Position numbers and translations under genes: made by a program. Below, piece by piece: positions 1-11,759 of a stretch of DNA of 64,000 nt. The first letter of the stretch is position 1. Each line of letters opens with the position of its first letter. Source of the DNA: Mercurialis annua (lineage: Eukaryota > Streptophyta > Magnoliopsida > Malpighiales > Euphorbiaceae); the NCBI RefSeq assembly GCF_937616625.2, contig NC_065575.1, forward strand, positions 22,864,001 through 22,928,000, read 5' to 3'. A model generated the notes under the pieces. That model ran no database searches, had not been told where the DNA came from, and saw only the letters and a list, made by a program, of their open reading frames with translations.

Positions 1-3000
1 CTAAAAAGGTGAAACGTTTGGATTTGATTCGTAACGTTTATAAACGTTTGGCTTAAATCGCTAAAAATGGGAAACATTTGGATTTGTTTCATAATGTTTG
101 TAAACATTTGGCTTAAATCGCTATAAAGGGGAAACATTTGGTTTTGTTTCGAAACGATTGTAAACGTTTGGCCTAAATCGCTAAAAAAGGGAAACGTTTG
201 GATTCGTTTCGTAACATTTTAGAAGCTTGGATTTGTTTCGTAACGAATGTAAATGTTTGGCTTAAATCGCTAAAATTGTGAAACGTTTGGATTTGTTTCA
301 TAACGTTTTAAACGTTTGGATTGGTTTCGTAATATTTTATACATTTGGCTTAAATCGCTATAAAGGTGTATCTTTTGGATTTGTTTCATAACGTTTTACA
401 CATTTGGATTGGTTTCGTAACGTTTTAAACATTTGGCTTAAATCGCTAAAAAGGGGAAACGTTTGGATCTGTTTCGTAACGTTTGTAAACATTTGGCTTA
501 AATAGCAATAAAGGTGAAATGTTTGGATTTTTTTTGTAACGTTTGTAAACGTTTGGCTTAAATCGCTAAAAAGGTGAAATGATTGGATTTGTTTCGTAAC
601 GTTTTAAAAGTTTGGATTTGTTTCGTAACGTTTGTAAACGTTTGGCTTAAATTGCAAAAAATATGAAACGTATGGATTTGCTTCATAACGTTCATAAACG
701 TTTTGTTTTGTTTCGTAACGTTTGGAAACATTTGTCTTAAATTGCTAAAAAGGCGAAACGTTTGGATTTGTTTCGTAATCTTTTAAACGTTTGGTTTGGT
801 TTTGTAACGTTTTAAATGTTTGGCTTAAATCGGTAAAAAGGTGAAACATTTCGATTGGTTTCATAACGTTTTAAACGTTTGACTTATATCGCTAATAAGA
901 TGAAACATTGTGTTTTGTTTCGTAACGTTTGTAAACGTTTGGCTTAAATCGCTAAAAAGGGGAAACGTTTGGATTTTTTTTGTAACGTTTGGCTAAAATC
1001 GGTAAAAAGGTGAAACGTTTGGATTTGTTTCGTAACATTTTAAACGTTTGGATTGGTTTCGTAACGTTTGTAAACGTTTGGCTTAAATCAATAAAAAGGT
1101 GAAACATTAGGATTTTTTTCGTAACGTATTAAACGTTCAGATTTGTTTCGTAACGTTTGTAACATTTGGCTTTAATCGCTAAAAATGGAAAACGTTTGGA
1201 TTTGTTCCGTAACGTTTGCAAACGTTTGGCTTAAATCGCTAAAAATGCGTAACGTTTATATTTGTTTCATTACGTTTGTATACATTTTGCTTAAATCGCT
1301 AAAAATGTGAAACGTTTGCATTTATTTCGTAACTTTTGTAAACATTTGGCTTAAATCGCTAAAAAGATGAAACATTTGTATTTGTTTATTAACGTTTTGC
1401 TTGGTTTCGTAACGTTTTAAACGTTTGGCTTAAATCTCTAAAAAGGAGAAACATTTGGTTTTGTTTCGTAACGTTTGTAAACGTTTGGCTTGATTTGCAA
1501 AAAAGGTAAAACGTTTAGATTTGTTTCTTTACGTTTTAAATGTTCGTATTTGTTTTGTAACTGTAGTAAACATTTGGCTTAAATTGTTAAAAAGGTGAAA
1601 CGTTTGGATTTGTTTCGTAACATTTGTTAATGTTTGGCTTAAATTGCTAAAAAGGTATAAGTTTGGATTTGTTTCGTAACGTTTTAAACGTTTGGATTGG
1701 TTTTATAACGTTTTAAATGTTTTGCTTAAATCGCTAAAAAGGGGAAATGTTTGGATTGGTTTCGTAACGTTTTAAACATTTGGCTTATATCGCTAAAAAG
1801 GTGAAACATTTTGTTTTGTTTCGTAACGTTTGTAAACGTTTGGCTTAAATCGCTAAAAAGGCGAAACGTTTGAATTTATTTCGTAACGTTTGTAAATGTT
1901 TGCTTTAAATCGCTAAAAAGGGGAAACGTTTGGATTGGTTTCGTAACGTCTGTAAAATTTGTTTTAAATCTCTAAAAAGGTGAAATGTTAGGATTTTTTT
2001 CGTAATGTATTAAACATTTGGATTTGTTTCGCAATGTTTGTAACATTTGGCTTCAATCGCTAAAAAGGTGAAACGTTTAGATTTGTTTCTTAACGTTTTA
2101 ATAGTTCTAATTTGTTTTTTAGCAGTAGTAAACATTTGACTTAAATTGTTAAAAAGGTGAAACGTTTGGATTTGTTTCGTAGCGTTTGTAAATGTTTGGC
2201 TTAAATTGCTAAAAACGTATAAGTTTTGATTTGTTTTGTAACGGTTTAAACGTTTGGATTGGTTTTATAACGTTTTAAATGGTTTGCTTAAATCGCTAAA
2301 AAGGTGAAATGTTTGGATTGGTTTCGTAACGTTTTAAACGTTTGGCTTATATCGCTAAAAGGGTGAAGCATTTGGTTTTGTTTCGTAATGTTTGTAAACG
2401 TTTAGCTTAAATCGCTAAAAATGGGAAACGTTTGAATTTGTTTCGTAACGTTTGTAAACGTTTGCCTTAAATCGCTAAAAAGGGGAAACATGTGGATTTG
2501 TTTCGTAACGTATTAAACGTTTGGATTGGTTTCGTAACGTTTGTAAAATTTGGTTTAAATCGCTAAAAAGGTGAAATGTTAGGATTTTTTTGTAATGTAT
2601 TAAACATTTGGATTTGTTTCGCAACGTTTGTAACATTTGGCTTCAATCGCTAAAAAGGTAAAACGTTTAGATTTGTTTCGTAACGTTTGTAAACGTTTAG
2701 CTTAAATCGATAAAAAGGTGAAACGTTTGGTTTTGTTTTATAACGTTCGTAAACGTTTTGCATAAGTCGCTAATAAGGTGAAACGTTTGGATTTGTTTCG
2801 TAACGTTTGTAAAAGTTTGGATTTGTTTGGTAACGTTTGTAAATGTTTGGCTTAAATCGCTAAAAATTGGAAACGTTTGGATTTGTTTCATAACGTTTTA
2901 AACGTTTGGATTGGTTTCATAATGTTTTAATCGTTTGGCTTAATTCGCTAAAAAGGTGAAACGTTTGGATTTGTTTCGTAACGTTTGTAAAGGTTTGGCT

Positions 3001-3487
3001 TAGATCGCTAAAAATGGGAAACATTTGGATTTGTTTCCTAACGTTTGTAAACATTTGGCTTAAATCGCTAAAAAAGGTAAACATTTGGTTTTGTTTCGAA
3101 ACGATTGTAAACGTTTGGCTTAAATCGCTAAAAAGGGGAAACGTTTGGATTCGTTTCGTAATATTATAAACGCTTGGATTTGTTTCGTAACGTATGTAAA
3201 TGTTTGGCTTTAATCGCTAAAATTGTGAAACGCTTGGATTTGTTTCGTAACTTTTGTAAACGTTTGGCTTAAATCGCTAAAGAGATGAAACATTTGTATT
3301 TGTTTATTAACGTTTTAAATGTTTTGATTGGTTTCGTAACGTTTTAAACGGTTGGCTTAAATCTCTAAAAGGGAGAAACATTTGGTTTTGTTTCGTAATG
3401 TTTGTAAATGTTTGGCTTGATTCGCTAAAAAGGTGAAACGTTTAGATTTGTTTCTGAACGTTTTAAACGTTTGAATTTGTTTTGTAA

Positions 3488-6400
3488 TCGTAGTAAACAT
3501 TTGGCTTAAATTGTTAAAAAGGTGAAACGTTTGTATTGGTTCGTAACATTTGTAAATGTTTGGCTTAAATTGCTAAAAAGGTATAAGTTTAGATTTGTAT
3601 CGTAACGTTTTAAAGGTTTGGATTTGTTTTGTAACGTTTTAAATGTTTTGCTTAAATCGCTAAAAAGGTGAAATGTTTGGATTGGTTTCGTAAAGTTTTA
3701 AACGTTTGGCTTATATCGCTAGAAAGGTGAAGCATTTGGTTTTGTTTCGTAACGTTTGTAAACGTTTGGCTTAAATCGCTAAAAAGGGGAAACGTTTGAA
3801 TTTGTTTCGTAATGTTTGTAAACGTTTTCCTTAAATCGCTAAAAAGGGGAAACATTTGGATTTGTTTCGTAACGTATTAAACGTTTGGATTGGTTTCGTA
3901 ATGTTTGTAAAATTTGGTTTAAATCGCTGAAAAGGTGAAATGTTAGGATTTTTTTATAATGTATTAAACATTTGGATTTGTTTTGCAACGTTGTAACATT
4001 TGGCTTTAATCGCTAAAAAGGTGAAACGTTTAGATTTGTTTCGTAACGTTTGTAAACGTTTAGCTTAAATCGATAAAAAGGTGAAACGTTTGGTTTTGTT
4101 TTATAACGTTCGTAAACGTTTGGCATAAATCGCTAATAAGGTGAAACGTTTGGATTTGTTTCGTAACGTTTGTAAAAGTTTGGCTTAAATCGCTAAAAAG
4201 GTGAAATGTTTGGATTTGTTTAGTAACATTTTAAACATTTGGATATGTTTGGTAACGTTTGTAATTGTTTGGCTTAAATCGCTAAAAATTCGAAACGTTC
4301 GGATTTGTTTCATAAAGTTTTAAACGTTTGGATTGGTTTCATAATGTTTTATATCGTTTGGCTTAATTCGCTAAAAAGGAGAAACGTTTGGATTGTTTCG
4401 TAATGTTTGTAAACGTTTGGCTTAAATCGATATTTGGATTTGTTTCCTAACATTTGTAAACATTTGGCTTAAATCGCTAAAAAGGGTAAACATTTGGTTT
4501 TGTTTCGAAACGATTGTAAACGTTTGGCTTAAATCGCTAAAAAGGTGAAACGTTTGGATTCGTTTCGTAATATTATAAACGCTTGGATTTGTTTCGAACG
4601 TATGTAAATGTTGGCTTTACTCGCTAAAATTGTGAAACGCTTGGATTTGTTTCGTAACTTTTGTAAACATTTGGCTTAAATCGCTAAAAATATGAGACAT
4701 TTATATTTGTTTATTAACGTATTAAATGTTTTGATTGGTTTCGTAACGTTTTAAACGGTTGGCTTAAATCTCTAAAAGGGAGAAACATTTGGTTTTGTTT
4801 CGTAACGTTTGTAAATGTTTGGCTTGATTCGCTAAAAAGGTGAAACGTTTAGATTTGTTTCTGAACGTTTTAAACGTTTGAATTTGTTTTGTAACCGTAG
4901 TAAACATTTGGCTTAAATTGTTAAAAAGGTGAAACGTTTGTATTGGTTCGTAACATTTGTAAATGTTTGGCTTAAATTGCTAAAAAGGTATAAGTTTAGA
5001 TTTGTATCGTAACGTTTTAAAGGTTTGGATTTGTTTTGTAACGTTTTAAATGTTTTGCTTAAATCGCTAAAAAGGTGAAATGTTTGGATTGGTTTCGTAA
5101 AGTTTTAAACGTTTGGCTTATATCGCTAGAAAGGTGAAGCATTTGGTTTTGTTTCGTAACGTTTGTAAACGTTTGGCTTAAATCGCTAAAAAGGGGAAAC
5201 GTTTGAATTTGTTTCGTAATGTTTGTAAACGTTTTCCTTAAATCGCTAAAAAGGGGAAACATTTGGATTTGTTTCGTAACGTATTAAACGTTTGGATTGG
5301 TTTCGTAATGTTTGTAAAATTTGGTTTAAATCGCTGAAAAGGTGAAATGTTAGGATTTTTTTATAATGTATTAAACATTTGGATTTGTTTTGCAACGTTG
5401 TAACATTTGGCTTTAATCGCTAAAAAGGTGAAACGTTTAGATTTGTTTCGTAACGTTTGTAAACGTTTAGCTTAAATCGATAAAAAGGTGAAACGTTTGG
5501 TTTTGTTTTATAACGTTCGTAAACGTTTGGCATAAATCGCTAATAAGGTGAAACGTTTGGATTTGTTTCGTAACGTTTGTAAAAGTTTGGCTTAAATCGC
5601 TAAAAAGGTGAAATGTTTGGATTTGTTTAGTAACATTTTAAACATTTGGATATGTTTGGTAACGTTTGTAATTGTTTGGCTTAAATCGCTAAAAATTCGA
5701 AACGTTCGGATTTGTTTCATAAAGTTTTAAACGTTTGGATTGGTTTCATAATGTTTTATATCGTTTGGCTTAATTCGCTAAAAAGGAGAAACGTTTGGAT
5801 TGTTTCGTAATGTTTGTAAACGTTTGGCTTAAATCGATATTTGGATTTGTTTCCTAACATTTGTAAACATTTGGCTTAAATCGCTAAAAAGGGTAAACAT
5901 TTGGTTTTGTTTCGAAACGATTGTAAACGTTTGGCTTAAATCGCTAAAAAGGTGAAACGTTTGGATTCGTTTCGTAATATTATAAACGCTTGGATTTGTT
6001 TCGAACGTATGTAAATGTTGGCTTTACTCGCTAAAATTGTGAAACGCTTGGATTTGTTTCGTAACTTTTGTAAACATTTGGCTTAAATCGCTAAAAATAT
6101 GAGACATTTATATTTGTTTATTAACGTATTAAATGTTTTGATTGGTTTCGTAACGTTTTAAACGGTTGGCTTAAATCTCTAAAAGGGAGAAACATTTGGT
6201 TTTGTTTCGTAACGTTTGTAAATGTTTGGCTTGATTCGCTAAAAAGGTGAAACGTTTAGATTTGTTTCTGAACGTTTTAAACGTTTGAATTTGTTTTGTA
6301 ACCGTAGTAAACATTTGGCTTAAATTGTTAAAAAGGTGAAACGTTTGTATTGGTTCGTAACATTTGTAAATGTTTGGCTTAAATTGCTAAAAAGGTATAA

Positions 6401-6687
6401 GTTTAGATTTGTATCGTAACGTTTTAAAGGTTTGGATTTGTTTTGTAACGTTTTAAATGTTTTGCTTAAATCGCTAAAAAGGTGAAATGTTTGGATTGGT
6501 TTCGTAAAGTTTTAAACGTTTGGCTTATATCGCTAGAAAGGTGAAGCATTTGGTTTTGTTTCGTAACGTTTGTAAACGTTTGGCTTAAATCGCTAAAAAG
6601 GGGAAACGTTTGAATTTGTTTCGTAATGTTTGTAAACGTTTTCCTTAAATCGCTAAAAAGGGGAAACATTTGGATTTGTTTCGTAAC
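3488..6687. repeat. 1407-bp higher-order repeat, two full copies plus part of a third
   Basis: The same irregular string of satellite variants recurs with a period of exactly 1407 bp: landmarks at 3652, 5059 and 6466 are identical over hundreds of bases. Copy 1 spans about 3488-4894, copy 2 about 4895-6301, and a partial third copy runs to about 6687, where sequence diverges (GTAACGTATTAAACG becomes GTAACGAATTAAACA). The shared truncated unit near 4430 and 5837 (ATCGATATTTGG) confirms one duplicated block. I saw no difference between copies 1 and 2 by eye, so the duplication is recent or was homogenised by conversion. Confidence 0.9.
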
Positions 6688-7885
6688 GAATTAAACATTT
6701 GGATTGGTTTCGTAACGTTTGTAAAATTTGGTTTAAATCGCTAAAAAGGTGAAACGTTAGGATTTTTTCGTAATGTATTAAACATTTGGATTTGTTTCGC
6801 AACGTTTGTAACATTTGGCTTCAATCGCTAAAAAGGTAAAACGTTTGTAACATTCGTAACGTTTGTAAACGTTTAGCTTAAATCGATAAAAAGGTGAAAC
6901 GTTTAGTTTAGTTTTGTAACGTTCGTCAACATTTGGCATAAATCGCTAATAAGGTGAAACGTTTGGAATTGTTTCGTAACGTTTGTAAACGTTTGGTTTA
7001 AATCGGTAAAAATGTGAAACGTTTGGATTTGTTTCCTAAAGTTTGTAAACGTTTGGCTTCAATTGCAAAAAATGTGAAACGTTTGCATTTGTTTCGTAAC
7101 GTTTGTAAAAGTTTGGCTTAAATCGCTAAAAAGGTGAAACGTTTGGATTTGTTTCGTAACATTTTAAATAATTAGATTTGTTTCGTAACGTTTGTAAATG
7201 TTTGGCTTAAATCGCTAAAAATTGAAAACTTTTAGATTTGTTTTGTAACGTTTTAAACATTTGGGTTGGTTTCGTAATGTTTTAATCGTTTGGCTTAATT
7301 TGCTAAAAGGAAAAATGTTTAGATTTGATTCGTAACGTTTGTAAACGTTTGGCTTAAATCCCTAAAAATGGGAAACATTTGGATTTGTTTCATAACGTCT
7401 GTAAACATTTGGCTTAAATCGCTATAAAGGGGAAATATTTGGTTTTGTTTCGAAACGATTGTAAACGTTTGGCCTAAATCGTTAAAAAGGTGAAACGTTT
7501 GGATTTGTTTCGTAATATTTTAAAAGCTTGGATTTGTTTCATAACGTATGTAAATGTTTGTCTTAAATCGCTAAAATTGTGAAACGTTTAGATTGGTTTT
7601 GTAATATTTTATACATTTGGCTTAAATCGCTATAAAGGTGTACCTTTTGGATTTGTTTCGTAACGTTTTTAAACATTTGGATTGGTTTCGTAACGTTTTA
7701 AACGTTTGGCTTAAATCGCTAAAAAGGGGAAACGTTTGGATTTGTTTCGTAATGTTTGTAAACGTTTGGCTTATATCGCATAAAAGGTGAAATGTTTGGA
7801 TTTTTTTGTAACGTTTGTAAACGTTTGGCTTAAATCGCTAAAAAGGTGAAATGATTGGATTTGTTTCGTAACGTTTTAAACGTTT

Positions 7886-7890
7886 GTATT
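7886..7890. repeat. Target-site duplication of E1, left (GTATT)
   Basis: The 5 bp GTATT precede the TG of the 5' LTR and are repeated right after the terminal CA of the 3' LTR (14142-14146). Removing the element and one copy restores an ordinary satellite unit. Confidence 0.92.
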
Positions 7891-8463
7891 TGTAATACCC
7901 CGTAAGTTCAGGTGCCGTTTAGAGCAACGTGTCCGGCAGAAAAGGACCGGAGTTGCAAAGATAAAGATATGGGATATTAAAGAAAAGGATAATATGGAGT
8001 AAGACGTATATGTTTGAAGATTAGAATAAGAAAATAAGGAAAAATATCAAGAAAAGTTACAAACTAGAGTTCAGGGACTAAAGTGGTAATTTAACCAGTT
8101 AAGTCCGAAAATGGAATTATTTCGCCAAGGTCCGCGAAATGTTTTATAGTATTGGTGGTAAAAGTTTCAGGTCAATCGGAGACCTTTTAAAATTTGGACG
8201 CGGATTCATTTTGGGCTAAATTGCCAATTTTGAAGAGTTCAAGGACCAAAGTGTAAATTAGCCAATTTAGCCTCGAGAATAGAAATTGGAAGATTATCGA
8301 CGGAAATAATTATTTTTGGAGTAGTATTATTTATTGGGATATAAATAATACGTAGATAATCGAGTTAAAAGGATAATTAACCGTTTGGTTAAAAAAATTG
8401 AAAGTTTAAAAGAGAATTGGTTTAAGTTAAAGAAGTGAGGGATCAAAACAGACTTTTAGCCAA

Positions 8464-8470
8464 TATATAG
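8464..8470 (+). promoter_or_regulatory. Possible TATA box of E1
   Basis: TATATAG lies about 570 bp into the LTR, followed by a purine-rich stretch. It is the best TATA-like string upstream of the palindrome cluster. AT-rich sequence makes chance matches likely, so the call is weak. It recurs at 12333-12339 in the 3' LTR. Confidence 0.35.
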
Positions 8471-8831
8471 ATATGAATGAAAGAAGAAGAAGAAGGAGCT
8501 GAGAGCAGAAGAAAAGAAATGGGAGGCGAGGGTTTCGGCGATAACTTCGATCCGTCGCCGCTTCGCCGTTTCTCGTCCGAATCGAGTGATTCTCGCGCCG
8601 ATGGATTGAGAATTCAATTATCTATCTTCTACGAGCGTCAATCGAGGTAAGCTTGACGTTTTGGTTTAAGGTTTCGAGCGGCTTTATCGTTTTAACGATT
8701 TTGGATTCGAATTTGACGTTTTTGAAGTTATTATGACGTTTTTGAAGAAACCGAGATATGGGTTTTGAGTATGGATGTGTGAAGCATGTCGGAATGGTGA
8801 TAAAACCCCGGAAATCAACTTCCGAGGAGCT

Positions 8832-9013
8832 GTGCACGTGGTACACGACCGTGTACCACGGGTGCACGAACGTGTACTGAAAGTACACGAACGTGCACCT
8901 AGCAAGGTACACGATCGTGTACCTAAAGTACACGAACGTGTACCCCTGAGGTGCACGAACGTGCACTTGGTTGCACGATCGTGAACCCACCTCGGGGCAC
9001 GCCCGTGTACCCC
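8832..9013. repeat. Palindrome cluster in E1 5' LTR
   Basis: About eight copies of the dyad GTRCACGANCGTGYAC, spaced roughly 20-30 bp apart. The clearest is the 18-bp perfect palindrome at 8906-8923 (centre CACGATCGTG). The core CACGANCGTG is CpG-bearing and contrasts with the AT-rich LTR around it. The cluster could form hairpins or cruciforms, or bind a dimeric factor; function is unknown. Confidence 0.85.
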
Positions 9014-10276
9014 GGCTCGTATTCACGAGTGTATGACGTCTATTTGATCTAGAGATTTGATATTTTCGAGAAAATTGGATTAAAATATTATCGAAGTCAA
9101 GAGTCGTATCAGGAATACGATCATATCGAACTAAGTTTATAACTTAGAGTTTTAGTATTAAGTTTACGATGATGGATTAAACGTACATATGATTTGAATA
9201 GGAAGTGGATACATCGACGAGGTACGAGATCGACGAGCTGGAATAGTTAAAAGAGTGAATGACGTGTGGAGCTTACGTTTGGATATAAGGAATAGCGATC
9301 GTTGTGAGTTATACTTTACTTTGAGTATTATTACGCAATAGATAGTTTTTATATTATAAGTATAATATTAAACTACATCGCATGCTATAGTATTTTATCG
9401 ATAGAAATGAATTTGTACATCGTATTATCGAATATATATAGATTGTGAAAACTAGTATATGATCCGGGGGAAACAAGCTACCTATTGGGTGTCAATAGGC
9501 TGTGTGATCACCAGCGTCCGGGTAAGTCATAGATAGAGATTTCATGGGTCGTCTATCATACTTGTTTGTGCATGCGATACAGAGCCTATCTGGTTGAACT
9601 ATCCCGGGGCCTGTATCTGCGAGTCGGCTGGTTGAACTATCCCGGACTCATATCGATCGATCGTTAGATGTTGTGATAATGTTCATTAAGCATACTAAGG
9701 TATTAGGGTTTCGATCGGATCAAATGCTTGAAGTATAATATGTTTGTATATATGTGTTTTGTTTTAAATGCGATGTTATTTTCTATAATACCTTAGTAAT
9801 GTGTTTTCTCACTCAGTATTTCCCCAAATACTGACCCCTCACATTGATGTTTTCAGGTGTTTAGAGTCGGATCAGACAGACCGTCTTTGGTGTGCTGGGT
9901 ACAAAACCCCTTGGTGCTGCAGTAGTATACGTGTGACGAGTCTTAGCCTAGTATAGTTAGGTTTTATAGGTTGTGTACGTATTTAATGTTTGTTTGATGT
10001 GACGTCTTTTGGTTGTCAGTTTTGTATTGATCGATAGACGGGCTAGTACGTACAAGTTACGGAAGTGAGATGCCCACTATGGTTGTATCGATGATGTGAT
10101 ATATATGATGTACGTTATGATTGTAAACGTGTCTTCTTATTACATGTTTATAGGATAGTTGTGTTTGCGTTTCCGCGAAAAAGTTAGAGTGGTTTTAGGC
10201 TTGCTACGGGTTTCGGAGCTACCACTCCCATTCCCTAGCGCCGGTCTCGGCTCAATAATTTGGGTCGTGACAAAGT

Positions 10277-10288
10277 TGGTATCAGAGC
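10277..10288 (+). promoter_or_regulatory. Primer-binding site (initiator Met tRNA) of E1
   Basis: TGGTATCAGAGC begins four bases after the 5' LTR end. It is the standard plant Ty3/gypsy site complementary to the 3' end of initiator methionine tRNA. Confidence 0.93.
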
Positions 10289-10508
10289 AGTTGGTCCAGT
10301 TACCTCTGCTAATATGTGATTTGAGTGCAGTTGGTCCATGATACCACTGCGAGTCTGTGATTGGTGTTTGTTTGTTCCTAGGTATTATGTCATTAGACTA
10401 AGCTAGGAACTACTGCAGCTATAGAATTGAGTTATGTCTGATCCAAGTTGTTTGTATTATTTGTTTTAAGATCGAGCTGATTGATTGTGAATTTTTGATT
10501 GATTGAGA

Positions 10509-10600
10509 ATTCTTGTTTGTTTCATTATGATAAGTATGATCGATGGATTGTTAAATTCTTGTTTGTTTCATTATGACAAGTATGATCGATGGATTGTGAA
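10509..10600. repeat. 46-bp tandem duplication in E1 interior
   Basis: Two adjacent 46-bp copies (10509-10554 and 10555-10600), each starting ATTCTTGTTTGTTTCATTAT and differing at two or three positions. A degenerate third start follows (CTTTGTTTGTTTC). Confidence 0.85.
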
Positions 10601-11724
10601 ACCTTTGTTTGTTTCTTTACGAAATACGTATACGATGTATAGATGGTATCGAAATCGAATTATCGAAATGTCGAGATGTGCATGAAGAAGAAGTATGAAG
10701 TTACAGAAGTGGAAGAACCTACCGTGTACAGAGTTTAAATGTCTAGAGAACTTACAAAACTCGAAGTTTAAAACTTTTTGAAAGTTGTTTGTGTAAACGA
10801 TTTTGAAAACATAGTTGTGCCTAGACCCGCGATAGTCATCGATAAGTGCCACGACATTGATAGAAGTGCATCACTACATATATCTGTACATACATCAATA
10901 GGACATGCATCATATGCATTATGTTCGGACGAAAAGGTGAGATGTGGCAACTCTTTGGGGATGAGAGACGTCATCACCCTAGTGCACAATTTTGTTAAAA
11001 TGAAAATGAAATTTGATTTAAAGTTCAAAATGAATCGTTTTATCGAAAGAGTTTTGAAAGAGTTTTGTTTTCATGTAAGTATACCTAGACCAGAACTCTG
11101 TGACGGAAGTGAAGTGCTCGCGAGCCAGCTGCGATCAAGACCAAGAAGCGAATGAATACGTATCGTTGCGAAAATATAGACGTTATGCTTCTAGGATATG
11201 AACTTAGTTTCGAGTTAACGAGCTAGTATATAGTTAAGATCGTGAATACGTTGGACAGTGATATGTACCTGATTAGTGATGTGTTAGAAAGTAAGTATTT
11301 CTTTGACGGGATGTCAAAGATCTTAAACAAGGATATAAGAGAAGAAGTGGATATGAAGGATGAAGTTTGTATAAGAGAAGTAAATGATAGATGTACGTGA
11401 ATAGCGGAATGAAAATGATTGGATGGTGAACTAGGACGTTCATATTGTATGATAGGAGTATGAAAAGAGGATAGTTGAGTATAGGAATCGATTTATAGTT
11501 CATGCTTTGAAGATAGAAGATTGCCCTTATGATAAGATGAGGTGGATATTGTGTGATATTAGAAAGACGTCGGATTTAATAAGGATATCGGCGATAAATG
11601 TACAAGGATAGGAGCGACGAGTCAAGAAAGCGTGTGATAGAATACAAAGTACATAGTATTGAATGTTAAACAAGGAACAAATGAAAAGGGTCAAGGGTTT
11701 AAGATAAGTAAAAAGGTTGTATGA

Positions 11725-11742
11725 AAATTCGAGGACGAATTT
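11725..11742. promoter_or_regulatory. Conserved tail hairpin of E1
   Basis: AAATTCGAGGACGAATTT has perfect 7-bp inverted arms around AGGA. It lies just upstream of the polypurine tract, and the same 18 bp occur at the equivalent place in E2 and E4. Confidence 0.85.
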
Positions 11743-11746
11743 TTAT

Positions 11747-11759
11747 AAGGGGGGAAGAA
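11747..11759 (+). promoter_or_regulatory. Polypurine tract of E1
   Basis: AAGGGGGGAAGAA directly abuts the TG of the 3' LTR. This is the expected priming site for plus-strand DNA synthesis. Confidence 0.92.

Larger units (their letters stand above)
1..7890. repeat. Satellite array, block 1
   Basis: Continuous tandem satellite. The recurring unit is about 60 bp: half A (GGATTTGTTTCGTAACG) followed by half B (GGCTTAAATCGCTAAAAAGG), linked by GTAAACG or TTAAACG steps and usually ending in GTGAAACG. A-A-B units of about 90 bp are also common, where a GGATTGG or GGATTTG half is repeated before half B. Copies diverge by scattered point changes, mostly C/T and G/A at CpG sites, as expected of methylated DNA. 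Short minus-strand open frames occur because 60 is a multiple of 3; I treat them as non-coding. No gene or RNA is seen here. Confidence 0.95.
7891..10272 (+). repeat. 5' LTR of E1
   Basis: 2382 bp, TG...CA ends. From left to right: AT-rich U3 start; a possible TATA at 8464-8470; a cluster of palindromes at 8832-9013; an imperfect repeat of GGTTGAACTATCCCGG at 9592-9650; and the conserved 3' end with CCCTAGCGCCGGTC and GGGTCGTGACA. Short open frames in this LTR (for example 8622-9026, minus) recur in the 3' LTR and have no coding features. Confidence 0.93.
10273..11759 (+). other. Non-coding internal region of E1
   Basis: 1487 bp between the LTRs. After the primer site there is a leader with a partial repeat of CAGTTGGTCCA and a block (AGGAACTACTGCAGC, near 10402) that aligns with the E4 leader near 55257. 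No frame carries gag, zinc-knuckle, protease, RT or integrase motifs. The longest frame (10778-11155, plus, 125 codons) opens only from a TTG and matches no family I recognise. The 3' part ends in the tail hairpin and polypurine tract. The region probably holds packaging and reverse-transcription signals only. Confidence 0.8.

Noticed and set aside
8622..9026. 134-codon minus frame and overlapping plus frame (8775-8984) in the E1 LTR, repeated at 12491-12895
   Set aside because: They run through the palindrome cluster, which reads open on both strands because of its repeats. Both are inside LTRs and lack domains.
10778..11155. 125-codon plus frame in the E1 interior
   Set aside because: It opens from TTG, the first ATG is far inside, and no gag, pol or other family resemblance is seen. 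Kept as non-coding interior.
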